The translations under genes were made by a program, and so were the position numbers. A DNA stretch of 43,983 nucleotides from an uncultured Flavobacteriales bacterium (lineage in GTDB: Bacteria > Bacteroidota > Bacteroidia > Flavobacteriales_D > CAJJDF01): NCBI GenBank assembly GCA_905182785.1, contig CAJJDF010000044.1:1-43983 (forward strand), in the 5' to 3' direction. The notes under the pieces were generated by a model that was not told the DNA's origin, did no database searches, and saw only the letters and a list, made by a program, of their open reading frames with translations. Positions 1-8,253 of the stretch are shown piece by piece (the stretch's first letter is position 1; each line of letters opens with the position of its first letter).

Positions 1-1082
1 GAGATAATTGTACTTTTAGAGTTTTTTCCTAAGTGAATCATTTTAGTCCCAGTGTCAGCCATTTGGTGATTATTGGTAACTGCAATAGAATAAAATTCAC
101 CTATAGATGAGTCTCCTTTAAGAATACAAGAAGGATATTTCCAAGTAATTGCTGAACCAGTTTCTACTTGTGTCCAAGAGATTTTTGATTTGTAACCTTC
201 ACAAAGCCCTCTTTTTGTAACAAAGTTAAAGATACCTCCTTTTCCGTTTTTATCACCAGGATACCAGTTTTGTACTGTAGAGTATTTTATTTCAGCTCCA
301 GCCAATGAAACTAACTCAACAACTGCAGCATGCAATTGATTCTCGTCTCTCATTGGTGCAGTACAACCTTCCAAGTAACTTACATGGCTTTCTTCGTCAG
401 CAATCAATAAAGTTCTTTCAAACTGTCCTGTATTGGCTTCGTTTATTCTAAAATAAGTAGATAATTCCATAGGACATCTTACACCTTTTGGGATGTAGCA
501 AAAAGATCCATCGGTAAATACGGCTGAATTTAGTGCTGCATAAAAATTATCACCTTGAGGAACAACTGTTCCTAAATATTTTTTAACTAATTCTGGATGA
601 TTTTGAACAGCATCACTAAATGAGCCAAAAATAATTCCTAGTTCTCCTAGTTTTTCTTTGAATGAAGTAGCAACAGAAACAGAATCCATTACAAAATCCA
701 CTGCAACTCCTTGTAATTTTTTTTGTTCATCCATAGAAATTCCAAGCTTATCCATAGTAGCTTTTATTTCAGGATCAATGTCTTCCCAATTTTTTTCTTC
801 TTTTGAAGGTGATGAATAATAAATAATATCCTGAAAATCTGGTTTTTCATATTTAACATGAGCCCAATCTGGCTCCTTCATATTTTTCCATATTTCAAAT
901 GACTTCAATCTAAAATCAAGAAGCCATTCTGGCTCATTTTTTTTACTAGAAATTAATCGAATAATATCCTCATTCAGTCCTTTTGGAATTTTTTCAGATT
1001 TTACATCCGTAGTAAATCCAAACTCATATTCTTGAGTTTTTAAATCTTCCTTTAAATCGTCTTCTGTATACTTAGTATTCAT
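1..1082 (-). CDS. sufB: SufB, Fe-S cluster assembly scaffold subunit (3' part outside window)
   Basis: SufB is the scaffold subunit of the cytosolic SufBCD complex that builds iron-sulfur clusters. Reading the minus strand from the ATG at 1082 gives 360 codons open to the window edge; family members are about 480 residues, so the C-terminal quarter, including the SufD-interacting end, is missing. Recognisable stretches are the N-terminal [18 protein letters not shown], the [11 protein letters not shown] segment, the [20 protein letters not shown] block and the [20 protein letters not shown] block, which are typical of SufB rather than SufD. The start lies 20 bases after the stop of the SufA-like gene, so the two are very probably co-transcribed. 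In related bacteria sufC and sufD follow; that would place them beyond coordinate 1. Confident. Confidence 0.96.
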   Translation of the reverse strand, partial: MNTKYTEDDLKEDLKTQEYEFGFTTDVKSEKIPKGLNEDIIRLISSKKNEPEWLLDFRLKSFEIWKNMKEPDWAHVKYEKPDFQDIIYYSSPSKEEKNWEDIDPEIKATMDKLGISMDEQKKLQGVAVDFVMDSVSVATSFKEKLGELGIIFGSFSDAVQNHPELVKKYLGTVVPQGDNFYAALNSAVFTDGSFCYIPKGVRCPMELSTYFRINEANTGQFERTLLIADEESHVSYLEGCTAPMRDENQLHAAVVELVSLAGAEIKYSTVQNWYPGDKNGKGGIFNFVTKRGLCEGYKSKISWTQVETGSAITWKYPSCILKGDSSIGEFYSIAVTNNHQMADTGTKMIHLGKNSKSTII

Positions 1083-1102
1083 TGTTGTTGCTTTAAAAAA
1101 AA

Positions 1103-1426
1103 TTAAAGAGAAAAACTTTCACCACATCCACAAGTTCTATCCGCATTAGGGTTTGAAAATACAAATCCTTTTCCGTTCAATCCTCCAGAAAAATCTAGTT
1201 CGGTTCCAAGTAGGTATAAATAACTCTTTTTATCTACTACCACTTTTATTCCATTATCTTCTATCACTTTATCAGTATCGGTAATTTGATTGTCAAAATC
1301 AAGTTCATACATTAAACCAGAACATCCTCCTCCCTTAACTCCAACACGGATAAAGTGATTAATTTGCCCTTCGTCTTCCATCAGTCGAATTGCTTGTTTT
1401 TTTGCGTTATCACTAACTTTAATCAT
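1103..1426 (-). CDS. HesB/IscA/SufA-family iron-sulfur cluster carrier
   Basis: A 107-residue A-type carrier that receives Fe-S clusters from the SufBCD scaffold and passes them to apoproteins. The three family cysteines are visible: Cys35 in [11 protein letters not shown] and Cys99/Cys101 in the C-terminal CGCGESF motif. An upstream in-frame start would add eleven residues (MLCRIIINNNT) but would lie inside the -7 promoter element at 1457-1464, so [10 protein letters not shown] at 1426 is chosen; that start also fits the family length. It is the first gene of the suf operon here, followed after 20 bases by sufB. Whether it should be named SufA or ErpA cannot be settled from sequence alone, but the position next to sufB favours a Suf role. 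Confidence 0.93.
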   Translation of the reverse strand: MIKVSDNAKKQAIRLMEDEGQINHFIRVGVKGGGCSGLMYELDFDNQITDTDKVIEDNGIKVVVDKKSYLYLLGTELDFSGGLNGKGFVFSNPNADRTCGCGESFSL

Positions 1427-1456
1427 GGTGTTATTATTTATAATAATTCTACATAA

Positions 1457-1464
1457 CAAAAATA
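1457..1464 (-). promoter_or_regulatory. Candidate -7 promoter element of the suf operon
   Basis: On the minus strand this reads TATTTTTG, an exact match to the Bacteroidota -7 consensus TAnnTTTG. Initiation a few bases downstream would leave a leader of about 25 bases before the ATG at 1426. No clear TTTG -33 element was found at the usual spacing, so the call rests on the -7 match and its position. Confidence 0.45.
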
Positions 1465-1539
1465 GATAAAAAACTATCGCTTGTAAAGGAAAGAAGGGTT
1501 TATTTTTAATTAATCTAAATAACGATTTTAGTTATTTTT

Positions 1540-3114
1540 CTAAAATTTGAAACCAATGAATTCAACATTTTGTTCTTTCGTTATTTTACTCAAATTTTTA
1601 TTTTTTAATTTCGATTCTGCCCAAGCTAAACAATCAAAATACTCGAAAGGAATATTTTCATATGTGTTTTTCGTTTCGGAATTTAGGATTGAAACTAGAT
1701 TTTCTAATTGTTCTTCTAGGTCATACTTATCAAAATTGTAACCACTGACTTTTTGGATAAATTTCAAAACAATAGTTTCGTATTCAAATAGCTTATTCCT
1801 TGTTTTAAGAAATCGTTTAGTAGATTTTATAGTGTAATTTACTAATTCTTTATTGTCTAATTCCAAATGAATAAAGAGATTGAGGATTTCTGCAAAGGAA
1901 TAAATTTCTTGTGCTTTATCAATATCAATGTCATTCAAAAGTGAGTTCGTCCATTTAAGCGATTCATTAAATTTATCTTGCACAAAAAGAATATGTGCCA
2001 TGTTATAATACAAAAAGGCTAATCTGGATTCGTTTATTTCTTGCTTATTATCTTCAATAAATTCGCTAATTATAGGTGATATTTTATCAAACCTCTTAAA
2101 ATTACAAGTCAGTTTTACGAGTAATAATTCTAAGCTTAGCAAGCTTGATTTAATTTTCAACACTAAATCTTTACTGCCATTTTCTTCATGAGTTTTGTTT
2201 AGGATCTTTAGTTTATTGTAAAGTTTTTGGGCTTTATCAATGTCTGAGTTTTTCATTGATAAGTATACACCGTTTGTAAGCGTAGAAATCAAAATGTTTG
2301 GCTCGTCAGTAAATTCATTTGGATTTTCTTCAATCAGTTTTATTGTTTTTAATACAGATTTTAAGCTACTTGCATAATCATATATGGCAAAGCAATAGGC
2401 TCCTTGAATGTGATTGAATAAATAATGTAATCCAATTTTGTTTTCAGGTATCTGAATTTCGTTAAGTTTTTTTCCAATTTCATTTTTAAGTAGTTCAACT
2501 TCTTTGTTTGTTCTCGCTCTTCCAATTTTATTTAATTGCTGAAACAACAATGCCTTTAGTCGCCAAAGCTCTGATTTTATTGTTAAGTTTTTAAGGATAT
2601 CTTGTTCTTCATTGCTTAAAATCTCTATTTTTTGTGAATCTACCGATTGATAGTTGTCTTTCTCTATCAAACTTTTTTCCCAAAGTATTAACTCTGCTAA
2701 GAGATGATTTTTATTGTACTTAACGGCTTGTTTCTTTGCAGAAAGAATTCTTTTTTTACATTGTTTGTAAAGAGATTTATTAAACAGAATCTCAATGTAA
2801 TGTAATTCGTTTCTAATTAATTGATCTTTTGATTTTTCAGAATAATAAGCATCTAAACTTTTCAAAATAGTATCATATAACCTAGCCTTCGTAATAGAAA
2901 ATTTATTTGTAAAGGCTTTACCTTTTAGTTTCTCTAGTAATTCTTCCTCGTCATAAAAATCCATTTTTTCTATTAAATCAAATAATATTTGCGCATTATT
3001 TGGAGAAGAAGTGGAGGAGGTGTGCCTAGCGACAAACAATTTAAAATATCTCTTTTCGGCCTTAGTTAAAGACTTAATTAATTGAAATATATGATTAGAG
3101 TATTTGTTTGCCAT
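1540..3114 (-). CDS. Helical-repeat (TPR-like) protein of unknown function
   Basis: A 524-residue cytoplasmic protein without signal peptide or membrane segment. It is almost entirely predicted helix, rich in Leu, Lys, Glu and Asn, with pairs of amphipathic helices such as FLYYNMAHILFVQDKFNESLKW that resemble degenerate tetratricopeptide repeats in the second half. The N-terminus, with LIKSLTKAEKRYFKLFVARH, is of a type I recognise in uncharacterised Bacteroidota proteins. No catalytic motif is visible. It stands alone, with a terminator upstream at 3154-3183 that separates it from the lipoprotein gene and about 110 bases between its end and the suf operon. A scaffolding or regulatory binding role is possible but not shown. 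Confidence 0.85.
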   Translation of the reverse strand: MANKYSNHIFQLIKSLTKAEKRYFKLFVARHTSSTSSPNNAQILFDLIEKMDFYDEEELLEKLKGKAFTNKFSITKARLYDTILKSLDAYYSEKSKDQLIRNELHYIEILFNKSLYKQCKKRILSAKKQAVKYNKNHLLAELILWEKSLIEKDNYQSVDSQKIEILSNEEQDILKNLTIKSELWRLKALLFQQLNKIGRARTNKEVELLKNEIGKKLNEIQIPENKIGLHYLFNHIQGAYCFAIYDYASSLKSVLKTIKLIEENPNEFTDEPNILISTLTNGVYLSMKNSDIDKAQKLYNKLKILNKTHEENGSKDLVLKIKSSLLSLELLLVKLTCNFKRFDKISPIISEFIEDNKQEINESRLAFLYYNMAHILFVQDKFNESLKWTNSLLNDIDIDKAQEIYSFAEILNLFIHLELDNKELVNYTIKSTKRFLKTRNKLFEYETIVLKFIQKVSGYNFDKYDLEEQLENLVSILNSETKNTYENIPFEYFDCLAWAESKLKNKNLSKITKEQNVEFIGFKF

Positions 3115-3153
3115 TCTTTTTTGGTATTGGTTTAAAAAATATTGAGCATAAAA

Positions 3154-3183
3154 AAAACCATCTCGTAATTACGAGATGGTTTT
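3154..3183 (-). terminator. Intrinsic terminator after the lipoprotein gene
   Basis: A perfect 30-base palindrome whose core TCTCGTAATTACGAGA is flanked by AAAACCA and TGGTTTT, followed on the minus strand by a run of T (plus-strand A run 3151-3157). It lies 17 bases past the stop of the 3201-3440 gene and before the next minus-strand gene, so it ends that transcript. Confidence 0.85.
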
Positions 3184-3200
3184 AATAGTTAATTTTAAAT

Positions 3201-3440
3201 TTAGTTTTTAGCTTTTTTGTTTGTTTTTTCTTTGTCTTCTTTTTCTGGGTCGGTAATATCAACATCACCAGACACATCATCAATCAAGTCATCATCACTT
3301 ATTACAATTGGCCCTATGGGACCAGTAATTTGAGAAGATTCCAGTGTATCAGAAGAAATTATATGGCTAAGAGGTTGTTCTTTTGAGCAACTAAACAGCA
3401 ATACAATGGCTAAAAATCCTATGTAAATTATTTTTTTCAT
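3201..3440 (-). CDS. Small acidic lipoprotein, function unknown
   Basis: A 79-residue precursor with a lipoprotein signal peptide: MKK, a hydrophobic core (IIYIGFLAIVLLF) and a lipobox LLFSC with the acylated Cys at residue 18, followed by SKEQ. The mature part is about 60 residues, contains an ITGPIGPIVIS segment and an Asp-rich stretch, and ends in a Lys/Glu tail. It has no recognisable domain and is probably unstructured. It has its own terminator (3154-3183) and sits about 85 bases after tonB on the same strand. Its location is expected to be the periplasmic face of the inner or outer membrane. Confidence 0.7.
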   Translation of the reverse strand: MKKIIYIGFLAIVLLFSCSKEQPLSHIISSDTLESSQITGPIGPIVISDDDLIDDVSGDVDITDPEKEDKEKTNKKAKN

Positions 3441-3524
3441 CTTGTTATCTAATACTAATATACGAAATTTCGTTTAAAATACTCCAACAAGAGTTGCTAA
3501 TTATTTAATGGTATTATTTTTAGT

Positions 3525-4199
3525 TTAACGTAGAGTGAAGTTTACTGGCAGTACAAATCTTACTCGTACTGGTTTTCCTCTTTGTTCTCCTGGTTCCCAT
3601 TTAGGCATTTTTCTCACAGCTTTTTTTGCTATTTCATCTAATCCACTACCAAGACCCCTTATAATCTTAACATCAGTAATTGACCCATCTTTTTCTACTA
3701 CAAATTGGATATAGACTTTACCTCTAATGCTTGCTTCTTTAGCCATCTCAGTATATTTGATATTCTTCCCTAAATATTCAAATAATTTTGCTTCTCCTCC
3801 AGGAAAGCTTGGTTGTTTTTCAACAACAGTAAAAATCTCTTCTACTTTAGGAGCTTCCGGTTCTTCAAATAATACTATGTCTTCGTCAACATTTGTTACT
3901 TTAACAATCTCTTCTTCTTTTATTTCTTTTTTATTGTCCACAACTTCTATTACTTCTGGCTCTGGTGGCGGTGGCGGTGGCGGTGGAGGTGGAGGTGGGA
4001 CTATGTTTTCAAGTACTACCATTTCAATAATCTCATCTTCCATTCCTGCTTTTTCTGCGGGTAAATCTCTTTCGCCAATGTTAGCAGAGTTTACATTTAG
4101 TGCAAGAAATATAAGGATAGTAGAGGTTAGTAGTCCCAATAAAAATAGGGATACTTTTTTTCTTTCTAAACTTGCTTCTTCAGTTTTTTTTAATTCCAT
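3525..4199 (-). CDS. TonB-family energy transducer
   Basis: A 224-residue TonB protein that couples the inner-membrane proton gradient to outer-membrane receptors. The order of parts is: short cytoplasmic N-terminus with basic residues, one membrane anchor at about residues 17-36 (SLFLLGLLTSTILIFLALNV), a run of twelve prolines near residues 68-79, an acidic/Val-rich linker, and a C-terminal TonB domain. The domain starts near QPSFPGGEAKLFEYL, continues with IRGKVYIQFVVEKDGSITDVKI and ends with VRVRFVLPVNFTLR. The residue pattern is the Bacteroidota TonB type. No exbB or exbD is adjacent; the pair at 32602-33751 has its own TonB-like partner. Confident on family; which receptors it serves is unknown. 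Confidence 0.93.
   Translation of the reverse strand: MELKKTEEASLERKKVSLFLLGLLTSTILIFLALNVNSANIGERDLPAEKAGMEDEIIEMVVLENIVPPPPPPPPPPPPEPEVIEVVDNKKEIKEEEIVKVTNVDEDIVLFEEPEAPKVEEIFTVVEKQPSFPGGEAKLFEYLGKNIKYTEMAKEASIRGKVYIQFVVEKDGSITDVKIIRGLGSGLDEIAKKAVRKMPKWEPGEQRGKPVRVRFVLPVNFTLR
3963..3998 (-). repeat. Triplet repeat coding for twelve consecutive prolines in TonB
   Basis: Plus-strand GGT/GGC/GGA units repeated twelve times encode an uninterrupted proline run on the minus strand. The third position alternates among several bases, so the array is not a pure microsatellite, but repeat-number change in steps of three would keep the frame and only alter the length of the periplasm-spanning linker. 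Confidence 0.9.
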
Positions 4200-4289
4200 G
4201 TTCTTAGTATTGTAGGATGAAAATACGAATATTTTGTTGATTTAGTATTAAATCAAAATCAATTTTAAGAAATTTTATACATTTCTTAC

Positions 4290-4667
4290 TTATCCAATTA
4301 GCATTTTATATGCTTCAGGATCTAATAATTCACCCAGTTGAGAGTTATCAGAAAGTTTAATCTTTATCATCCATCCAGTTGTGTATGGATCTTCATTCAC
4401 AGACTCTGGTGTTTCTTCTAGTTTATCGTTAAACTCAATAATTTCTCCAGAAAGTGGCATGAATAAATCTGATACAGTTTTAACAGCTTCAATTGTTCCA
4501 AAAACTTCTTCAATTTCTAAATTTTCTCCTTCTGTTTCTATTTCTACGTATACAATTTCTCCTAGCTCTCCTTGTGCAAAATCAGTAATTCCTACTGTAG
4601 CTATATCTCCCTCTATCAAAACCCATTCGTGGTCTTTTGTATACTTTAAATTTTCTGGTAAATTCAT
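4290..4667 (-). CDS. gcvH: Glycine cleavage system H protein
   Basis: A 125-residue lipoyl carrier that shuttles the aminomethyl group between the P, T and L proteins of glycine cleavage. The lipoylation site is Lys63 in [16 protein letters not shown], and the fold-defining N-terminus [20 protein letters not shown] and C-terminal GWMIKIKL are intact; length is normal for the family. gcvP and gcvT are not in the window, which is common because gcvH is often separate in Bacteroidota. A candidate -7 element lies at 4685-4692, giving a very short leader. No glycine-riboswitch-like structure fits in the short upstream gap. Confidence 0.97.
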   Translation of the reverse strand: MNLPENLKYTKDHEWVLIEGDIATVGITDFAQGELGEIVYVEIETEGENLEIEEVFGTIEAVKTVSDLFMPLSGEIIEFNDKLEETPESVNEDPYTTGWMIKIKLSDNSQLGELLDPEAYKMLIG

Positions 4668-4684
4668 TCTCTATATTGTTTTCT

Positions 4685-4692
4685 CAAAAATA
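4685..4692 (-). promoter_or_regulatory. Candidate -7 promoter element of gcvH
   Basis: Minus strand reads TATTTTTG, an exact TAnnTTTG match 18 bases before the gcvH ATG, and downstream of the terminator of the preceding gene. No good -33 element is seen. Confidence 0.4.
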
Positions 4693-4765
4693 GACAAATT
4701 TTTTAAGCTAGGGCTTTTTTTTAAGTACAAATTACTGTACTTTTTTTGTGTGTTTTATGAAATGT

Positions 4766-4798
4766 AAAAACTGAGTCCTACTAATCTTCAGACTCAGC
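4766..4798 (-). terminator. Intrinsic terminator after the DUF3108 gene
   Basis: Stem CTGAGTC/GACTCAG (4771-4777 and 4791-4797) with a 13-base loop, followed on the minus strand by TTTTT (plus A run 4766-4770). It lies about 30 bases beyond the stop of the DUF3108 gene. Confidence 0.75.
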
Positions 4799-4824
4799 TT
4801 TCTTGCCCTATTTTTAATGTGTTT

Positions 4825-5661
4825 TTATTTATTATTTATTGGACTCATAAGTCCTTCCCAATTTGTTAAAGTTGCTTTTACAGCTCCTACAGATATTTTT
4901 GTTTCTAATAATATAGGAACTTTGTTGTTGTCGTTTGTTACCCAAATAGTCATACTTTCTTCATCTTCCCAAACTCTTCCTTTCATCATGAGTGGTCTTA
5001 ATTTGACACAATCAAATTTTCCTTTTCGAGTTTTAATTGTTTCAGTCCCCAGGTATTTTATTTTGAATGGAAACACTTCGTTATCAATGAACATATCCAT
5101 TGAAAATTCTTGATTTATTTTTGCGTTTTTGTAATCCAATGTTCTAGCATAGTAAAAAGAAGAAAGCATATCTTGAATTCCTAAGGGAACGTCATATTCC
5201 TTTTTGTCTTGCGTTTTTACTTTTTGATTGTCTTGTTTAAAAATGTAATCTTGGTTAATCTTGAATCCACCTTCATTCACTCTTCTAATAAACATCCAAG
5301 GAAATACACCTTCAGCATCTATGTAGCTTTCGTATCTGTCTCTAACTTTAAACACCCAGTTAAATGCTCCAAGAGTTCTCCCGGTTCCTACTACATGAAG
5401 TAAATTTCTTCCTTTGACTTTCTTGTCAGTAGTTTTAACTTCAAGAACAGCTTCTCCTGCATCTATAATTCCGTAGTGCATTCTGTAAGTTAATCTTTCT
5501 CCAGCTTTAAAAGCATTATGTTTTACTGTTCTGTATTTTGCAGCTTTTTCTGCTTTTATTGCTTTGTTTTCTCTATTTCCAAATGCATTAGCATTAGATG
5601 AAAAAATTATGCTTGCTGTGGCAAGAGCTGATATTTTAATTGTTTGTGCTAAACGTTTCAT
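4825..5661 (-). CDS. DUF3108-domain exported protein
   Basis: A 278-residue precursor with a signal peptide (MKRLAQTIKISALATASIIF then SSNANA-F, a plausible signal peptidase I site near residue 26). The mature protein begins with a Lys/Ala-rich stretch and then the DUF3108 beta-sheet domain, recognisable by FKAGERLTYRMHYGIIDAGE near the start, the LHVVGTGRTLGAFNWVFKVRD segment and the late ESMTIWVTNDNNKVPILLET. In Bacteroidota such proteins are periplasmic or outer-membrane associated and uncharacterised; the fold is related to LolA/LolB-like lipid-binding sheets, which is family knowledge and not a demonstrated function. The gene has its own candidate promoter, a 10-bp inverted repeat just before the start, and a terminator after it. 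Confidence 0.85.
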   Translation of the reverse strand: MKRLAQTIKISALATASIIFSSNANAFGNRENKAIKAEKAAKYRTVKHNAFKAGERLTYRMHYGIIDAGEAVLEVKTTDKKVKGRNLLHVVGTGRTLGAFNWVFKVRDRYESYIDAEGVFPWMFIRRVNEGGFKINQDYIFKQDNQKVKTQDKKEYDVPLGIQDMLSSFYYARTLDYKNAKINQEFSMDMFIDNEVFPFKIKYLGTETIKTRKGKFDCVKLRPLMMKGRVWEDEESMTIWVTNDNNKVPILLETKISVGAVKATLTNWEGLMSPINNK

Positions 5662-5665
5662 AGTA

Positions 5666-5695
5666 TTGTTTTAATAGACGCTAGTATTAAAACAA
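5666..5695 (-). promoter_or_regulatory. Perfect 10-bp inverted repeat in the DUF3108 leader
   Basis: TTGTTTTAAT (5666-5675) and ATTAAAACAA (5686-5695) are exact reverse complements around a 10-base spacer. The repeat ends four bases before the ATG codon at 5661-5659, within the predicted leader. It could be a DNA-binding site or an RNA hairpin covering the ribosome landing region. There is no T run, so it is not a terminator. Confidence 0.4.
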
Positions 5696-5704
5696 ACAAT
5701 GTGC

Positions 5705-5712
5705 CAAATTTA
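5705..5712 (-). promoter_or_regulatory. Candidate -7 promoter element of the DUF3108 gene
   Basis: Minus strand reads TAAATTTG (TAnnTTTG), with a TTTG at 5737-5740 as a possible -33 element about 24 bases upstream, slightly longer than usual. It overlaps the last codon of the preceding gene. Confidence 0.4.
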
Positions 5713-5937
5713 TTTTTCTATTTCTTTTTTTTGAAACAAATAATATATATTTACTAAAAGGATAAAGGAATTCAGCAGATAAATAGGGGGTTGTTTTAAT
5801 AATATTCCATAAAAAATAAAAAGTCCTGCCCCAATTAGATTTAACAAACGAAGCTTTCTAATGTCTTTCATCAGAAATGAAACGCCTATAAAAGCCATTG
5901 CTACATATCCTATATATTCTACTATTGAATCGCTCAT
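5710..5937 (-). CDS. Small three-helix membrane protein (YgjV-like)
   Basis: A 75-residue protein with three hydrophobic segments (about residues 7-22, 31-47 and 51-68) separated by the basic turn KDIRKLRLLN and the turn KQPPIYL. The pattern of a first helix, FLMKDIRKLR, then a second and third helix ending in NIYYLFQKK is one I recognise from short Bacteroidota proteins related to the E. coli YgjV membrane family. Database annotation of these as uroporphyrinogen decarboxylase is not supported by anything visible here. The ATG is two bases after the stop of the 309-residue secreted protein gene, so they are co-transcribed. Function unknown. Confidence 0.75.
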   Translation of the reverse strand: MSDSIVEYIGYVAMAFIGVSFLMKDIRKLRLLNLIGAGLFIFYGILLKQPPIYLLNSFILLVNIYYLFQKKEIEK

Positions 5938-5939
5938 AG

Positions 5940-6869
5940 TTAAAAGTAGGTATAATTAAACTTTCTTATTTTGATTGAGTTATTTATTTTATTCTTAATT
6001 AAAATAGCTTGTAAATTTCCGGTTCCTTCATTGTAAAGTAATTCGGCTACTTCAATTTCCGATTCCCATTTGGAAGTATACTTTGAATATCCTACTAAGT
6101 TTTTGTTAGAATCGTAATGAAACGAATAGTAATAATCTAGTTTATTCGATTTTATTTCTACCATTTCGGTTAGTAAATTATTTTTGTAGCTGTACTCAAA
6201 ACTACTATAGTTGTTATCATTAACAGGGAAACTGTGTATTTCTTGCACGGTTACACTGTCTTTTTGGGAAATTACTAAACGTTCAAAAACCGTCTTATCT
6301 GTAAAGCTCCATTCTGTTACTTTATCTCCATTTCGTAATACTTTGTGAGTGATGTACTCGGCACTTTTTTCTTGGTAGCTATTTATATTTATAGTCGTCA
6401 GATTATTACTTAAATTATAGGACGTACCTAATATTTGGATAGCTTGTTTATCATCTTCATAAAAAATACTTTTTACTTTAATATTTTTGTCACTTGCTTG
6501 TTTTACGGTTATTAATCTGTTGTTTTTATAATAACGCCATTCCACCAAGGTGTCACTTTTGTTGGAATAAAAATTATTAGTGTAATAAAACCTTTCTATT
6601 CTTCCTTCTTCGTCAAATAAAAAGTGGTTTGATTTCCCTTTTATTAGATTTATTCCACGCAATTCTTTTTTGCTGAAAAAAGTAACGGTTATCGTTTTTA
6701 TTCTTTTTCTTTTTATTGCTTGTGAATTAAAATAAGATTCACTTTGTAATACTTGCGCTTTTGTGTTCTCAATAAATTGAGAATGACAATTACCTGCAAT
6801 AACAATAAATCCCAATGTTGCAATTAAGCTAGGGATAAGCTTTATAAAAGATGAATTAATTAAATTCAA
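5940..6869 (-). CDS. Secreted protein of unknown function
   Basis: A 309-residue precursor. The N-terminus (MNLINSSFIKLIPSLIATLGF then IVIAGNCHSQ-F) is a signal peptide; the Cys in AGNCHS makes a lipoprotein conceivable but the context is not a standard lipobox. The mature part is rich in Tyr, Asn and Ser and alternates short beta strands with turns, with repeated units of the type FDEEGRIERFYY, WRYYKNNRLITV, FEYSYKNNLLTEMV and FHYDSNKNLVGYSKY. These resemble the degenerate YD/Rhs-like or WG-like repeats of surface proteins but are too diverged to name. It heads a probable two-gene unit with the small membrane protein. Function unknown. Confidence 0.7.
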   Translation of the reverse strand: MNLINSSFIKLIPSLIATLGFIVIAGNCHSQFIENTKAQVLQSESYFNSQAIKRKRIKTITVTFFSKKELRGINLIKGKSNHFLFDEEGRIERFYYTNNFYSNKSDTLVEWRYYKNNRLITVKQASDKNIKVKSIFYEDDKQAIQILGTSYNLSNNLTTININSYQEKSAEYITHKVLRNGDKVTEWSFTDKTVFERLVISQKDSVTVQEIHSFPVNDNNYSSFEYSYKNNLLTEMVEIKSNKLDYYYSFHYDSNKNLVGYSKYTSKWESEIEVAELLYNEGTGNLQAILIKNKINNSIKIRKFNYTYF

Positions 6870-7047
6870 AAGTTAGTGTTTAGTTTGTTTACTACTTTAG
6901 TTTACAACAATAATACCTGAAATAGAAGATTTATATTTTTGTGAATACTAATTTACACAAAGAAAGGTCAAATTTGGCTTAGTTTTAGCCTTTAATAAAC
7001 ACATCTTTTAACAGATATTTTTAATATCTTTACTAAAATTTTGAACA

Positions 7048-7548
7048 GTGATAAAAGCAAAAGTAAATCAATCGGAATTTGATGTAGAAATAGTCTCAGA
7101 AACAGAGATAAAACTAAATTCTGAGTCCAATCAATTGGATGTAATCTCGTTGTCGAATTCTAAAAAACATTTAATCTTGGGTAATAAATCCTATAGCATT
7201 GAATATGTATCTTTTGATAAAGAGAAAAAAGAAGCTGTATTGAAAGTGAATAACAGTACTTACAAAGTAGCACTTAAAGATAAATACGACTTACTACTTA
7301 AAGATTTGGGGATGAGCAGCATGGCTACTAAAGTAGTGAAAGAAATAAAAGCACCAATGCCAGGTCTTGTAGTTTCTATTGAAGTAGAGAAGGGGCAAAG
7401 TGTAAAAGTTGGGGATGCTGTTTTGATTTTAGAAGCAATGAAAATGGAGAATGTTATAAAATCTCCTATTGACGGAGTTATAAAATCGATTAAAGCAGAA
7501 AAATCAACTACAGTCGATAAAAATACAATATTAGTCGAATTTGAATAA
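7048..7548 (+). CDS. Biotin carboxyl carrier protein of an acyl-CoA carboxylase
   Basis: A 166-residue carrier subunit. The C-terminal half (about residues 98-166) is a biotinyl domain with the site LEAMKMENV (biotinylated Lys132), preceded by the family signature IKAPMPGLVVSIEVEKGQ and followed by SPIDGVIKSI. The N-terminal 85 residues are the beta-rich region seen in carriers of propionyl-CoA or acetyl-CoA carboxylase complexes. The start is GTG at 7048; a TGA three bases further upstream in frame excludes a longer form and there is no early ATG. The biotin carboxylase and carboxyltransferase genes are not in the window, so the substrate cannot be fixed. It is followed after 16 bases by the YceI-like gene. 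Confidence 0.9.
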   Translation: MIKAKVNQSEFDVEIVSETEIKLNSESNQLDVISLSNSKKHLILGNKSYSIEYVSFDKEKKEAVLKVNNSTYKVALKDKYDLLLKDLGMSSMATKVVKEIKAPMPGLVVSIEVEKGQSVKVGDAVLILEAMKMENVIKSPIDGVIKSIKAEKSTTVDKNTILVEFE

Positions 7549-7564
7549 TAAAAATAAATAAATT

Positions 7565-8191
7565 ATGAGGAAGTTACAATTAGGAGTTATTACAGTGTTT
7601 ATTGGGCTTATGTCCTGTGGAGAAGAGAAAGTGGAAGCAGTTAAAAGTGGTTTTGACGAAGTAAAGTATCAAATTGATGCAGAATCTATTTCATTGGATT
7701 TTATGGCGTACAAAACAACTGGAAAAATAGGAGTTGGAGGGGAGTTTGGTAAAATAAATGTTACTGCATCAGAGCTTGCTGATGTAAAAGAAAAAGCACT
7801 AAACAATGTTTCTTTCTCTGTTCCGATTTCTAGTCTTTTTACAGGAAATAAATCAAGAGATTGGAAACTGGTAAACTTGTTTTTTGGTGTTATGGATAAA
7901 ACAGAGTTTCTTTCTGGAACTTTTCATTCTCACGAAGCAAACATGGAAGATGGTAAAGGAGTTATGGATTTAACAATGAATGGTAAAACAGTTGACTTAC
8001 CTTATAACTATTCACTTAAAGGTGACTCTATGTTTATTTCAACTACTCTTAATGTACTGGAGTGGGATGGGCAAGAAGCAATGGACTCATTGAATGAAGC
8101 TTGCTATGACCTGCATAAAGGAGCTGATGGAATAAGTAAAACTTGGAGCGAAGTAGATATTAAAGCTTCAGTAGTTATTGCAAAAAAGTAA
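7565..8191 (+). CDS. YceI-like lipoprotein
   Basis: A 208-residue precursor with lipobox GLMSCGEE (acylated Cys18). The mature protein has the eight-stranded YceI/lipocalin-like layout of polyisoprenoid-binding proteins, recognisable in YQIDAESISLDFMAYKTTGK near the start, the LNNVSFSVPISSL segment and the GVMDLTMNGKTVDLPYNYSL segment. This family binds long isoprenoid chains in the periplasm in characterised members; that ligand is inferred here from family membership only. The gene follows the biotin carrier gene by 16 bases and ends at a strong terminator (8210-8243). Confidence 0.85.
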   Translation: MRKLQLGVITVFIGLMSCGEEKVEAVKSGFDEVKYQIDAESISLDFMAYKTTGKIGVGGEFGKINVTASELADVKEKALNNVSFSVPISSLFTGNKSRDWKLVNLFFGVMDKTEFLSGTFHSHEANMEDGKGVMDLTMNGKTVDLPYNYSLKGDSMFISTTLNVLEWDGQEAMDSLNEACYDLHKGADGISKTWSEVDIKASVVIAKK

Positions 8192-8209
8192 TTTTTAATT
8201 AAATTTATT

Positions 8210-8243
8210 GCCATCAATCTTACTTTAGATTGATGGCTTTTTT
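8210..8243 (+). terminator. Strong intrinsic terminator between the YceI-like gene and tilS
   Basis: A perfect 11-bp stem GCCATCAATCT/AGATTGATGGC (8210-8220 and 8227-8237) with loop TACTTT and a six-T tail. It is only 10 bases upstream of the chosen tilS start codon, and another in-frame ATG (8233) lies inside its 3' arm. Confidence 0.9.
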
Positions 8244-8253
8244 ATATATTCTT

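Noticed and set aside
1427-1459. Longer SufA-like N-terminus starting at 1459
   Set aside because: It would begin within the -7 promoter element and adds eleven residues outside the family length.
3727-4215. Open plus-strand frame encoding a poly-glycine protein
   Set aside because: It is the complement of the TonB proline run; the rest of the frame has no domain, and the minus-strand TonB is unambiguous.
5710-5937. Uroporphyrinogen decarboxylase annotation for the 75-residue protein
   Set aside because: The protein is a three-helix membrane protein far too short for that enzyme and carries none of its motifs.
8230-8253. Longer tilS N-terminus from TTG 8230 or ATG 8233
   Set aside because: Both codons lie in the 3' arm of a perfect terminator hairpin and add residues absent from the TilS family.
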